A DNA stretch of 50,007 bases from Eubacteriales bacterium (GTDB taxonomy: Bacteria; Bacillota; Clostridia; Lachnospirales; Lachnospiraceae), in NCBI GenBank assembly GCA_030526265.1, contig JAUNDE010000011.1:1-50007 (forward strand), read 5' to 3'. Position 1 is the stretch's first letter. Each line of letters begins with the position of its first letter. Both the position numbers and the translations under genes were made by a program. Below are positions 34,838-42,344 of the stretch, piece after piece. The notes beneath the pieces are model-generated. The model saw only the letters and a program-made list of their open reading frames with translations. It was not told the DNA's origin and did no database searches.

Positions 34838-35968
34838 ATGAAAAAGAAATTATTAAGTGTATTAGTAACAACTGCAATGGCTGCTGCATTGCTTGCCGGA
34901 TGTGGCGGAAGTTCTGAATCAGAGAGCTCAGAGGCATCTGGTGAAACAAAAGACGTAAAAGATCTTGTGATCGGTGAGATCCATTATTCTGTTGTTGAAG
35001 ATGGCGGCTGGGCACAGGGAATGCATGAAGGTATCGTAACTGCATGTGAAAATCTTGGAATTGACACAGAGACAAATCTTCTTACAATGGAAGAAATCGC
35101 AGAAGAAGATACAGCACTTGTAGAGTCTACAGTAGAAGAACTCGTAGATAACGGCGCAGACATCATCTTTGGATGTTCAGCCGGATACGCAACAATTCTT
35201 GCAGAGCTTCAGGAAGAATATCCGGATGTGATCTTTGCTCAGCAGGGAAATGATGTATATGACAATATCGTAGAGTTCCAGATCCGTGGATACGAAGGTG
35301 ATTTCCTTACAGGTTACCTCTGTGCACTGATGAATGAAGGTTCTGATGAGCTTGGATTCTGTGCAAGTATGGATGAGGCATCTGTTCGTACAGCAGTGAA
35401 CTCTTTTGCACTTGGCGCAAAATATGCAAATCCAAACGCAAAAGTACAGGTAGTATGGGCTGACAGCTGGTATGATCTTGACATTGAGTCTCAGAATGCA
35501 AAGACACTCATCGACAAAGGTATCAAATACATGGGTATGGAAGCTTCTTCACCGGCAGTTCCACAGACATGTGAGGAGAACGGAGCATTCTGTATCGGAT
35601 ATAACGTAGATATGGAAGCGAGTGCACCAGGTGCAGTTCTTACAAGCTTTGTATGGAACTGGGCACCGATCTTCGAAGACATCATGCAGAAGACAGCTGA
35701 CGGAACAATTGAGATCTCAGCGAACTACTACGAAGGTGGAGAGTGTGCTGCACTTGCACCATTTAACGCAGATCTTGTACCTGAAGAGATTCAGAAACAG
35801 GTGGAAGAACTGAAAGAGAAAGTTCTGAGCGGTGAAGTGGCAATCTACGGCGGAGAGCTCAAAAATGATAAAGGTGAAGTTCTCGTAGAAGCAGGCGAAG
35901 TAATGTCAGATGAAGATATTCTTGCACAGGACTTCTTTGTAGAGAATGTTATCGGCGGAAAGAACTAA
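34838..35968 (+). CDS. BMP-family substrate-binding lipoprotein
   Basis: This 376-residue protein has a signal sequence ending in the lipobox LLAGC, followed by a Ser/Glu-rich linker and a periplasmic-binding fold of the BMP (basic membrane protein / PnrA) family, for example VIFAQQGNDVYDN and LGFCASMDE. PnrA-like proteins bind purine nucleosides. It should deliver substrate to the permease pair just upstream. The start follows AAGGAGG. It lies 74 bases after the permease gene and ends in a strong terminator. Confidence 0.93.
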   Translation: MKKKLLSVLVTTAMAAALLAGCGGSSESESSEASGETKDVKDLVIGEIHYSVVEDGGWAQGMHEGIVTACENLGIDTETNLLTMEEIAEEDTALVESTVEELVDNGADIIFGCSAGYATILAELQEEYPDVIFAQQGNDVYDNIVEFQIRGYEGDFLTGYLCALMNEGSDELGFCASMDEASVRTAVNSFALGAKYANPNAKVQVVWADSWYDLDIESQNAKTLIDKGIKYMGMEASSPAVPQTCEENGAFCIGYNVDMEASAPGAVLTSFVWNWAPIFEDIMQKTADGTIEISANYYEGGECAALAPFNADLVPEEIQKQVEELKEKVLSGEVAIYGGELKNDKGEVLVEAGEVMSDEDILAQDFFVENVIGGKN

Positions 35969-35992
35969 TTAAAACCAAAATAACAATGAATG

Positions 35993-36034
35993 AGAAGCTG
36001 TTATGACCATGAGAGGTCGTAGCAGCTTCTTTTA
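35993..36034 (+). terminator. intrinsic terminator of the purine salvage/transport operon
   Basis: A 16-bp stem (35993-36008 with 36015-36030, two wobble pairs) with a 6-base loop is followed by T residues. It ends the operon that starts near 27546. Confidence 0.85.
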
Positions 36035-36056
36035 AGACAAAGGAGTGAATAGGGTT

Positions 36057-36983
36057 ATGTCGAAGTCTAAAATTGCAGTAGTGGGAGTTGGCGGTGTCGG
36101 AGGATATCTTGCAGGAATGCTCTGTAAAACATATGAAAATGTGACAGTCGTTGCGAGGGGAGACAGAAAAACATCCATTGAGAAACACGGAATCGTGTTA
36201 CACAGTGACTGTAACGGTGAGATTGTGTCAAGACCGGCGAAAGTTGTTTCAAGCTGTCGGGAATTAGGGGAGCAGGATTATATTTTCGTCTGTGTGAAAA
36301 ATTATTCTCTGAAAGAGGTATGTGAGGAACTTAAAAGTGTTGTGACGGATGACACGATCGTGATACCTGTCATGAACGGTGCGGATGTGGGAGAACGCGT
36401 AAGAGAATATCTCGGAAAAGGAATCATCGTGGATTCGCTGATCTATATCGTTGCATTTGCAAATGAAGATTATTCGATTACGCAGCAGGGAGACTTTGCA
36501 AATCTTCGCATCGGTCAGGTTATGGATCCTTATCCGGAGGCAGTAACAGCGGTTTCTAATCTTCTTGCCAAAGCGTCGATCTCTCATAAAATCTCAGATG
36601 ATATCGAGTGCGATATCTGGAAGAAATATATGCTGAACTGCGCGTACAATGTACTGACAGCATACTATGATCTTACAATCGGAGAACTACGTGGAGATGA
36701 GACAAAGGCAAAAGAGTACGAAAGTCTCGTGTATGAGGCATATGCTGTAGCCGCCAGAAAAGGCGTAAATATGGATAAGAAGTATGCAGACAAAACGATC
36801 GACCAGTTTTACCACAAGCTTGCGGACAATGCGACGAGTTCATTGCAGCGCGATTATCGCGATCACAAAATGACCGAGCTTGAGACGTTCAGCGGATACA
36901 TTGTCAGAGAGGCAGAGAAACAGGGCGTGGAAGTCCCGGTGTCAGCCCGCATGTATGAGGGATTGAAAAAAAGAGAAATTTAA
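36057..36983 (+). CDS. ketopantoate reductase-family oxidoreductase
   Basis: The product of about 308 residues has an N-terminal Rossmann NADP-binding motif (AVVGVGGVGGYLAG), CVKNYSL and VIPVMNGADV. The C-terminal helical domain contains the IWKKYMLNCAYN segment with the catalytic Lys and Asn of the ApbA/PanE family. It could reduce 2-dehydropantoate for pantothenate synthesis, but no pan genes are nearby and many family members act on other 2-keto acids. The start is ATG 36057; the in-frame GTG at 36045 overlaps the ribosome binding site. Confidence 0.85.
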   Translation: MSKSKIAVVGVGGVGGYLAGMLCKTYENVTVVARGDRKTSIEKHGIVLHSDCNGEIVSRPAKVVSSCRELGEQDYIFVCVKNYSLKEVCEELKSVVTDDTIVIPVMNGADVGERVREYLGKGIIVDSLIYIVAFANEDYSITQQGDFANLRIGQVMDPYPEAVTAVSNLLAKASISHKISDDIECDIWKKYMLNCAYNVLTAYYDLTIGELRGDETKAKEYESLVYEAYAVAARKGVNMDKKYADKTIDQFYHKLADNATSSLQRDYRDHKMTELETFSGYIVREAEKQGVEVPVSARMYEGLKKREI

Positions 36984-36987
36984 TATG

Positions 36988-37016
36988 TTGAAATAAAAGG
37001 CCCGATATGCTACGAT
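36988..37016 (+). promoter_or_regulatory. sigma-A promoter of ychF
   Basis: TTGAAA (36988-36993), 17 bases and TACGAT (37011-37016) with an extended TG directly precede ychF. The promoter overlaps the terminator of the preceding gene, so one short stretch serves both functions. Confidence 0.6.
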
Positions 37017-37043
37017 AAATTAGTTATATTGGGCTTTTATTTT
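37000..37043 (+). terminator. intrinsic terminator before ychF
   Basis: GCCCGATAT (37000-37008) pairs with ATATTGGGC (37026-37034), with one wobble, then TTTTATTTT follows. It ends the ketopantoate reductase-like unit. Confidence 0.7.
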
Positions 37044-37060
37044 AGGAGGAAATATAAAAT

Positions 37061-38161
37061 ATGAAACTGGGAATCGTTGGACTTCCAAATGTTGGAAAAA
37101 GTACATTGTTTAATTCACTGACGAAAGCAGGTGCAGAATCAGCGAACTATCCATTCTGTACGATTGACCCGAACGTGGGTGTTGTTACAGTTCCGGATGA
37201 ACGTCTGAATGTTCTTGGAGAAATGTATCATACGAAGAAGATCATCCCTGCAGCGATCGAGTTTGTTGATATCGCAGGACTTGTAAAAGGCGCATCAAAG
37301 GGTGAGGGACTTGGTAATCAGTTCCTTGCAAATATCAGAGAAGTAGATGCGATCGTACATGTTGTGCGCTGTTTTGAGGACAGCAATATCGTGCACGTAG
37401 ACGGAAGCATCAATCCGATGCGTGATATCGAGACGATCAACTTCGAGCTGATCTTCTCGGATATCGAAGTGCTGGACAGAAGAATTGCGAAGACGGTAAG
37501 ATCTGCAAGAAATGATAAGGCAGCTGCGAAAGAACTGAAGCTGCTCGAGAAGGTGAAGGCACATCTGGAGGAAGGGAAACTCGCAAAGAATTTCACGGAT
37601 GTGGAGGATGAAGATGAAGAAGCGCTGCTTAAGAGCTATAATCTTCTCACTGGAAAGCCGGTCATTTTTGCTGCGAATGTCATGGAAGATGATCTTGCAA
37701 ATGACGGGGCAGACAATACTGGTGTGAATGCGATCAGAGAGTACGCAAAAGCAGAGCACTGTGAAGTGTTCGTAGTATGTGCACAGATTGAGCAGGAGAT
37801 CGCAGAGCTGGATGATGATGAGAAGAAGATGTTCCTTGAGGATCTGGGACTTGAAGAGTCAGGACTTGAGAAACTGATCAAGGCAAGCTACAGTCTTCTC
37901 GGACTGATCAGCTACCTTACAGCAGGTGAGCCGGAAGTCCGTGCGTGGACAATTACGAAAGGAACAAAGGCACCACAGGCAGCAGGAAAGATCCACACGG
38001 ATTTTGAGCGTGGCTTTATCCGTGCGGAAGTTGTGGCATACGATGATCTGATCGAATGTGGATCACATGCAGCGGCAAAGGAAAAGGGACTTGTCCGTCT
38101 GGAAGGAAAGGAATATGTCGTTCAGGACGGCGATATTATGCTGTTCCGGTTTAATGTATAG
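37061..38161 (+). CDS. ychF: redox-regulated ATPase YchF
   Basis: This 366-residue Obg-like P-loop protein hydrolyses ATP rather than GTP and associates with ribosomes. It shows GLPNVGKSTLFN (G1), NYPFCTIDPNVG (G2), DIAGLVKGASKGEGLGN (G3) and NVME in place of the usual NKxD G4, as is normal for YchF. The C-terminal TGS domain starts about FLTAGEPEVRAW-like sequence and ends GDIMLFRFNV. It has its own promoter and lies 29 bases before lgt. Confidence 0.96.
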   Translation: MKLGIVGLPNVGKSTLFNSLTKAGAESANYPFCTIDPNVGVVTVPDERLNVLGEMYHTKKIIPAAIEFVDIAGLVKGASKGEGLGNQFLANIREVDAIVHVVRCFEDSNIVHVDGSINPMRDIETINFELIFSDIEVLDRRIAKTVRSARNDKAAAKELKLLEKVKAHLEEGKLAKNFTDVEDEDEEALLKSYNLLTGKPVIFAANVMEDDLANDGADNTGVNAIREYAKAEHCEVFVVCAQIEQEIAELDDDEKKMFLEDLGLEESGLEKLIKASYSLLGLISYLTAGEPEVRAWTITKGTKAPQAAGKIHTDFERGFIRAEVVAYDDLIECGSHAAAKEKGLVRLEGKEYVVQDGDIMLFRFNV

Positions 38162-38190
38162 CCGCCGGATAATATGAGAGGATTTCGAAA

Positions 38191-39099
38191 ATGAATAAGA
38201 TGATAGATTTCCCGAATTTGGGAATCCATTTGGAAAACGTTGAAAAATCTGTTTCTGTCTTTGGGTTTGAGATAGCATATTATGGAATGATTATCGGTCT
38301 TGGTATTCTGGCAGGAATCTGTATTGCGATGTATATGGCGAAAAGGACGAATCAGGATCCGGAAATATATATTGATCTTGGTATTTACGGAGTGTTCTTT
38401 GGCGTCATCGGAGCAAGAATCTATTATGTTCTGTTTTCTTGGGATATGTATAAGGACGACTTGCTGAGTGTATTCAATATTCGTCAGGGAGGCCTGGCAA
38501 TATACGGGGGCGTGATCGCTGCCGTGATCACGGTGATCGTTTTTGCGAGGATCAAAAAGCTCAGCGCACGTAAGCTGATGGATACGGCGTGTTACGGACT
38601 GGTGCTTGGACAGGCGATCGGAAGATGGGGAAATTTCTTTAACAGGGAGGCGTTCGGTGACTATACTGACGGGCTTTTTGCGATGAGACTTCCGCTTGAT
38701 GCGGTTCGAAGTGCGGATGTGACAGAGAAAATGAGAGAGCACATGGAGATGATTGATGGGAAATGTTTTGTGCAGGTGCATCCTACGTTTCTGTATGAAT
38801 CGCTTTGGTGCGTCTTTGTACTGATTCTTCTGCTGTTATATCGGAAGAGGCAGATGTTTCGCGGAGAAATCTTCCTTGTATACCTTGCGGGATATGGATT
38901 TGGAAGATTTTGGATTGAAGGTTTGAGGACAGATCAGCTTCTCCTGCCTGGAATCGGATGGCCGGTATCGAGAGTGCTGGCAGGACTTCTCTTTGTTGTA
39001 TCTGTGACCATGATCATAAGAACACGAAATACGATCTATCGCAGGCGTACCATGCATAAGAAAAGAAAACATGAAACGGTTGTCACAGATGAAGATTAA
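38191..39099 (+). CDS. lgt: prolipoprotein diacylglyceryl transferase
   Basis: This 302-residue integral membrane enzyme transfers diacylglycerol from phosphatidylglycerol to the lipobox cysteine of prolipoproteins. It has about seven membrane spans, the signature GRWGNFFNREAFG (which carries the essential Arg and Asn) and HPTFLYES. It is needed for the several lipoproteins encoded in this window. A terminator-like hairpin follows. Confidence 0.95.
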   Translation: MNKMIDFPNLGIHLENVEKSVSVFGFEIAYYGMIIGLGILAGICIAMYMAKRTNQDPEIYIDLGIYGVFFGVIGARIYYVLFSWDMYKDDLLSVFNIRQGGLAIYGGVIAAVITVIVFARIKKLSARKLMDTACYGLVLGQAIGRWGNFFNREAFGDYTDGLFAMRLPLDAVRSADVTEKMREHMEMIDGKCFVQVHPTFLYESLWCVFVLILLLLYRKRQMFRGEIFLVYLAGYGFGRFWIEGLRTDQLLLPGIGWPVSRVLAGLLFVVSVTMIIRTRNTIYRRRTMHKKRKHETVVTDED

Positions 39100-39120
39100 A
39101 ACATATGACACCTGGAAGAC

Positions 39121-39170
39121 AGGAGCCCATTTTACTGAAAACAGTAAGAAGGGCTCTTATATTTTGGGTT
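39121..39170 (+). terminator. intrinsic terminator after lgt
   Basis: GAGCCC pairs with GGGCTC around an inner stem (TTTTACTG with CAGTAAGA) closed by an AAAA loop. A TTATATTTT run follows. Confidence 0.7.
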
Positions 39171-39240
39171 AAAATAGCTGTTATGAGGTACAGTGACTTG
39201 AAAAAATTAGTTTTTTCATGGAAAAAATGTCAAAACGGTG

Positions 39241-39269
39241 TTGACTTCATCACTTTAAAGCGCTATACT
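39241..39269 (+). promoter_or_regulatory. sigma-A promoter of the TrpXYZ-type operon
   Basis: TTGACT (39241-39246), 17 bases and TATACT (39264-39269) form a strong promoter 33 bases upstream of the ATG. The leader is too short to hold a T-box or riboswitch. Confidence 0.8.
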
Positions 39270-39302
39270 GACAAAGGATTATTTACCAGGGAGGATTTGA
39301 AA

Positions 39303-40259
39303 ATGAAAAAATTATTGTCAGTATTACTTGCTGCGACAATGTGTCTCGGACTTGTTGCATGCGGTAATTCATCAGAAACAAAGTACAAAGTAGGTATCTG
39401 TCAGCTTGTGCAGCATGATGCTCTTGATGCGGCTACAGAAGGCTTTCAGGCTGCGATCGTAGATGAACTTGGAGAGGATGCTGTTGAATTTGATCTTCAG
39501 AATGCACAGGGAGATTCCGCTACATGTTCGACGATCGTAAATGGATTTGTATCAAATGACGTAGATCTTATTATGGCAAATGCGACACCTGCACTTCAGG
39601 CAGCACAGGCAGGAACAAATGAGATCCCGATTCTTGGAACATCTGTTACAGAATATGGTGTTGCACTTGGAATCGAAGATTTCAATGGACTGGTTGGAAC
39701 AAATATCTCCGGAACATCTGACCTCGCTCCGCTTGATCAGCAGGCAGCAATGTTCAAGGAATTATTGCCGGATGCGAAAAATATAGGACTTATTTACTGT
39801 ACAGCAGAGGCAAACTCACAGTATCAGGTAGATACCGTACAGGCAGAACTCGAGAAGCTTGGATATACATGCAAACAGTATGGATTTGCTGATTCCAACG
39901 ATCTCAGCTCAGTAGCTACAACAGCAGCAGATGAATCAGATGCGATCTATGTACCGACAGATAATACAGTAGCTGCCAACACAAGCATCATCGACAACAT
40001 ATGCCGTCCGGCAGGCGTTCCGATCATTGCAGGAGAAGAAGGTATCTGTGAGGGATGCGGTATTGCAACACTTTCAATCAGCTACTATGATCTTGGATAT
40101 GCAACAGGTAAGATGGCTGTTAAGATTCTGAAGGGTGAAGAGAAGATTGAAGAGATGCCAATCGAGTATGCTCCTCAGTTTACAAAAAAATACAATGCAG
40201 CAATTTGTGAAGAGCTTAATATTACAGTTTCTGATGAGTATGAAGCAATTGGAGAGTAA
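39303..40259 (+). CDS. ABC transporter substrate-binding lipoprotein (TrpX-like)
   Basis: This 318-residue protein has a signal sequence ending in the lipobox GLVAC and a binding-protein fold of the ABC_sub_bind family (KVGICQLVQHDALDAATEGF, then GVPIIAGEEG). Relatives called TrpX belong to importers predicted to carry aromatic amino acids, but the substrate cannot be read here. The frame is open from 39105, but ATG 39303 follows GGGAGGA and carries the signal peptide. The longer version would include the promoter and is rejected. Confidence 0.9.
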   Translation: MKKLLSVLLAATMCLGLVACGNSSETKYKVGICQLVQHDALDAATEGFQAAIVDELGEDAVEFDLQNAQGDSATCSTIVNGFVSNDVDLIMANATPALQAAQAGTNEIPILGTSVTEYGVALGIEDFNGLVGTNISGTSDLAPLDQQAAMFKELLPDAKNIGLIYCTAEANSQYQVDTVQAELEKLGYTCKQYGFADSNDLSSVATTAADESDAIYVPTDNTVAANTSIIDNICRPAGVPIIAGEEGICEGCGIATLSISYYDLGYATGKMAVKILKGEEKIEEMPIEYAPQFTKKYNAAICEELNITVSDEYEAIGE

Positions 40260-40290
40260 TAAAGTAATTCAAATGATATGATTTCATGAA

Positions 40291-40318
40291 GGGCAGCGAG
40301 ACTTTTTGTCTCGCTGTT
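40291..40318 (+). terminator. intercistronic hairpin between binding protein and permease genes
   Basis: GGCAGCGAGAC pairs with GTCTCGCTGTT around a TTTTT loop. The T-tract after it is poor (CTTGG), so it may act as a partial terminator or an mRNA-stabilising hairpin. Either would keep the binding protein in excess over the membrane parts. Confidence 0.6.
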
Positions 40319-40346
40319 CTTGGTGCAGAATGGGTAGGGTGAAAAA

Positions 40347-41267
40347 ATGAACGTTATGAATCTGATCGGTGCAATGCCTGGCGCATGTGCACAGGGACTG
40401 ATATGGGGGATTATGGCAATCGGTGTCTATCTTACATTCCGAATCCTTGACATCGCAGACCTGACGGTAGATGGGACACTGTGTACCGGAGGCGCGGTCT
40501 GCATTATGGCTATGATGTCCGGAAAAAATGTATGGGTTGCGCTTGCGCTGGCTTTGATCGCCGGAATGATCGCGGGACTCGCGACAGGCTTTCTCCATAC
40601 ATTTATGGGGATCCCGGCAATTCTGGCAGGAATCCTGACACAGCTTGGGTTATATTCGATTAATCTGAAAATTATGGGGAAAGCGAATCAGGCGATCAAC
40701 GTTGATCAGTATGATCTCCTTGTTTCGCTTCGTTATATCAAAGGTGTGGCACTCACAAAAAATACATTGTTTATCGTTGCGGTCATGATTGTTGTTTTGA
40801 TCGTGATCCTCTACTGGTTCTTTGGAACAGAGCTTGGTTCTGCGATCCGTGCTACAGGATGCAATGCGAAAATGGCGAGAGCGCAGGGAATCAATACGGC
40901 ATTTAACCGTGTGCTTGGGCTGATGCTTTCCAATGGCCTGGTTGCTCTTTCGGGAGCGCTGCTCTGCCAGTATCAGGGATTTGCAGATATCAATATGGGC
41001 CGTGGAGCGATCGTAATCGGCCTTGCGGCTGTCATCATCGGAGAAGCAATCTTTGGAAGGATCTTCCGCAATTTTGGACTGAAGCTTCTGGCGGTAGGAC
41101 TTGGTTCGATCATTTACTATATGGTGCTTCAGGTAGTGATCTGGATGGGAATTGACACAGATCTTTTGAAACTGTTGTCTGCCTGCGTGGTTGCTGTCTT
41201 CCTTGCGATTCCTACATGGAAGAGCAGATATTTTGCAAAACCTGTGAAAAGAGGAGGCGATAAATAA
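40347..41267 (+). CDS. ABC transporter permease (TrpY-like)
   Basis: This 306-residue permease has eight or more membrane spans, with YLTFRILDIADLTVDGTL near the N-terminus and GCNAKMARAQGIN as the likely contact loop for the ATPase. It partners the lipoprotein upstream and the ATPase downstream. The binding-protein gene lies 87 bases upstream; the ATPase gene overlaps by one base (TAATG). Confidence 0.91.
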   Translation: MNVMNLIGAMPGACAQGLIWGIMAIGVYLTFRILDIADLTVDGTLCTGGAVCIMAMMSGKNVWVALALALIAGMIAGLATGFLHTFMGIPAILAGILTQLGLYSINLKIMGKANQAINVDQYDLLVSLRYIKGVALTKNTLFIVAVMIVVLIVILYWFFGTELGSAIRATGCNAKMARAQGINTAFNRVLGLMLSNGLVALSGALLCQYQGFADINMGRGAIVIGLAAVIIGEAIFGRIFRNFGLKLLAVGLGSIIYYMVLQVVIWMGIDTDLLKLLSACVVAVFLAIPTWKSRYFAKPVKRGGDK

Positions 41268-42061
41268 TGCTGGAGATTAAAAATATTCATAAAACATTTA
41301 ATGTTGGGACAATTAATGAAAAACATGCATTGAAAGGTGTCAGCCTCACTCTGGAGGAAGGAGATTTCGTGACTGTGATCGGCGGAAACGGTGCCGGTAA
41401 ATCTACCATGCTGAATGCGATCGCCGGTCTGTGGCCGATCGATGAGGGCTCGATCATCATTGATGGAAAGGATGTGACGAAGCTTCCGGAGCACAAAAGA
41501 GCAGCATTTCTCGGAAGAGTGTTCCAGGATCCGATGAATGGAACCGCAGCAACCATGAACATCGAAGAGAACCTCGCGCTTGCGAACAGACGGGGCCAGA
41601 AGAGAACACTGCGCGCAGGCATTAAGGCGAGTGAAAGGGAAGTTTACAAAGAGCTTCTTGCGACACTGGGACTTGGACTCGAGGAGCGTATGACATCAAA
41701 GGTTGGTCTTCTGTCAGGAGGTCAGCGTCAGGCACTTACACTTCTGATGGCAGCGCTTAAGAAACCGAAGCTTCTGCTTCTGGATGAGCACACAGCGGCG
41801 CTTGACCCAAAGACTGCTGCAAAGGTTCTGGAAACGACAGAACAGATCGTGCAGAAAAATCATCTGACGACTCTGATGATCACACACAACATGAAAGATG
41901 CCATCGCACACGGCAATCGTCTGATCATGATGATGGATGGAAAGATCATTCTTGATATCAGAGGGGAAGAAAAGAAAAAGCTGACTGTTGAAGATCTGCT
42001 TCACAAGTTTGAAGAGGCTAGCGGCGAGGAATTCGTAAGTGATAAGGCAATTCTAGGATAA
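41267..42061 (+). CDS. ABC transporter ATP-binding protein (TrpZ-like)
   Basis: This 264-residue ATPase has Walker A GGNGAGKST, signature LSGGQRQALTL, Walker B LLLLDEHTAALD (with His where Pro is usual) and the switch His in ITHNMKDA. It is the third gene of the importer operon, translationally coupled to the permease. A strong terminator follows. Confidence 0.93.
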   Translation: MLEIKNIHKTFNVGTINEKHALKGVSLTLEEGDFVTVIGGNGAGKSTMLNAIAGLWPIDEGSIIIDGKDVTKLPEHKRAAFLGRVFQDPMNGTAATMNIEENLALANRRGQKRTLRAGIKASEREVYKELLATLGLGLEERMTSKVGLLSGGQRQALTLLMAALKKPKLLLLDEHTAALDPKTAAKVLETTEQIVQKNHLTTLMITHNMKDAIAHGNRLIMMMDGKIILDIRGEEKKKLTVEDLLHKFEEASGEEFVSDKAILG

Positions 42062-42097
42062 GATATGTTTCTTCGATTTGAAATATATGATTATGGG

Positions 42098-42160
42098 ATC
42101 TACGGAATGTTTCTGGCTGTCTGTGAAGCAGCCGGATGCTTCTGAAGATCCTTTTTGTCT
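42098..42160 (+). terminator. intrinsic terminator of the TrpXYZ-type operon
   Basis: A long imperfect hairpin, with GGATC...GGCTG on the left and CAGCC...GATCC on the right, is followed by TTTTTG. It fills much of the 283-base gap before nifJ. Confidence 0.7.
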
Positions 42161-42189
42161 GTGTATATGAATAAAAACAAGACAGATAC

Positions 42190-42218
42190 TGGACTTTTTC
42201 GGGGTAGAAGTTTATAAT
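42190..42218 (+). promoter_or_regulatory. sigma-A promoter of nifJ
   Basis: TGGACT (42190-42195), 17 bases and a perfect TATAAT (42213-42218) predict a start near 42225 and a leader of about 120 nt. The leader contains overlapping inverted repeats. Confidence 0.75.
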
Positions 42219-42344
42219 ATGTTTACGATGAAACGAGACTGCGCATAAGTATTTATACCTATAAATGATTTGTGCTATAGGGAGCGCAGGTTATGCGTTT
42301 ATGCAATGTTTTAATGATAAACAAATTTAAGGAGGAAATTAACA

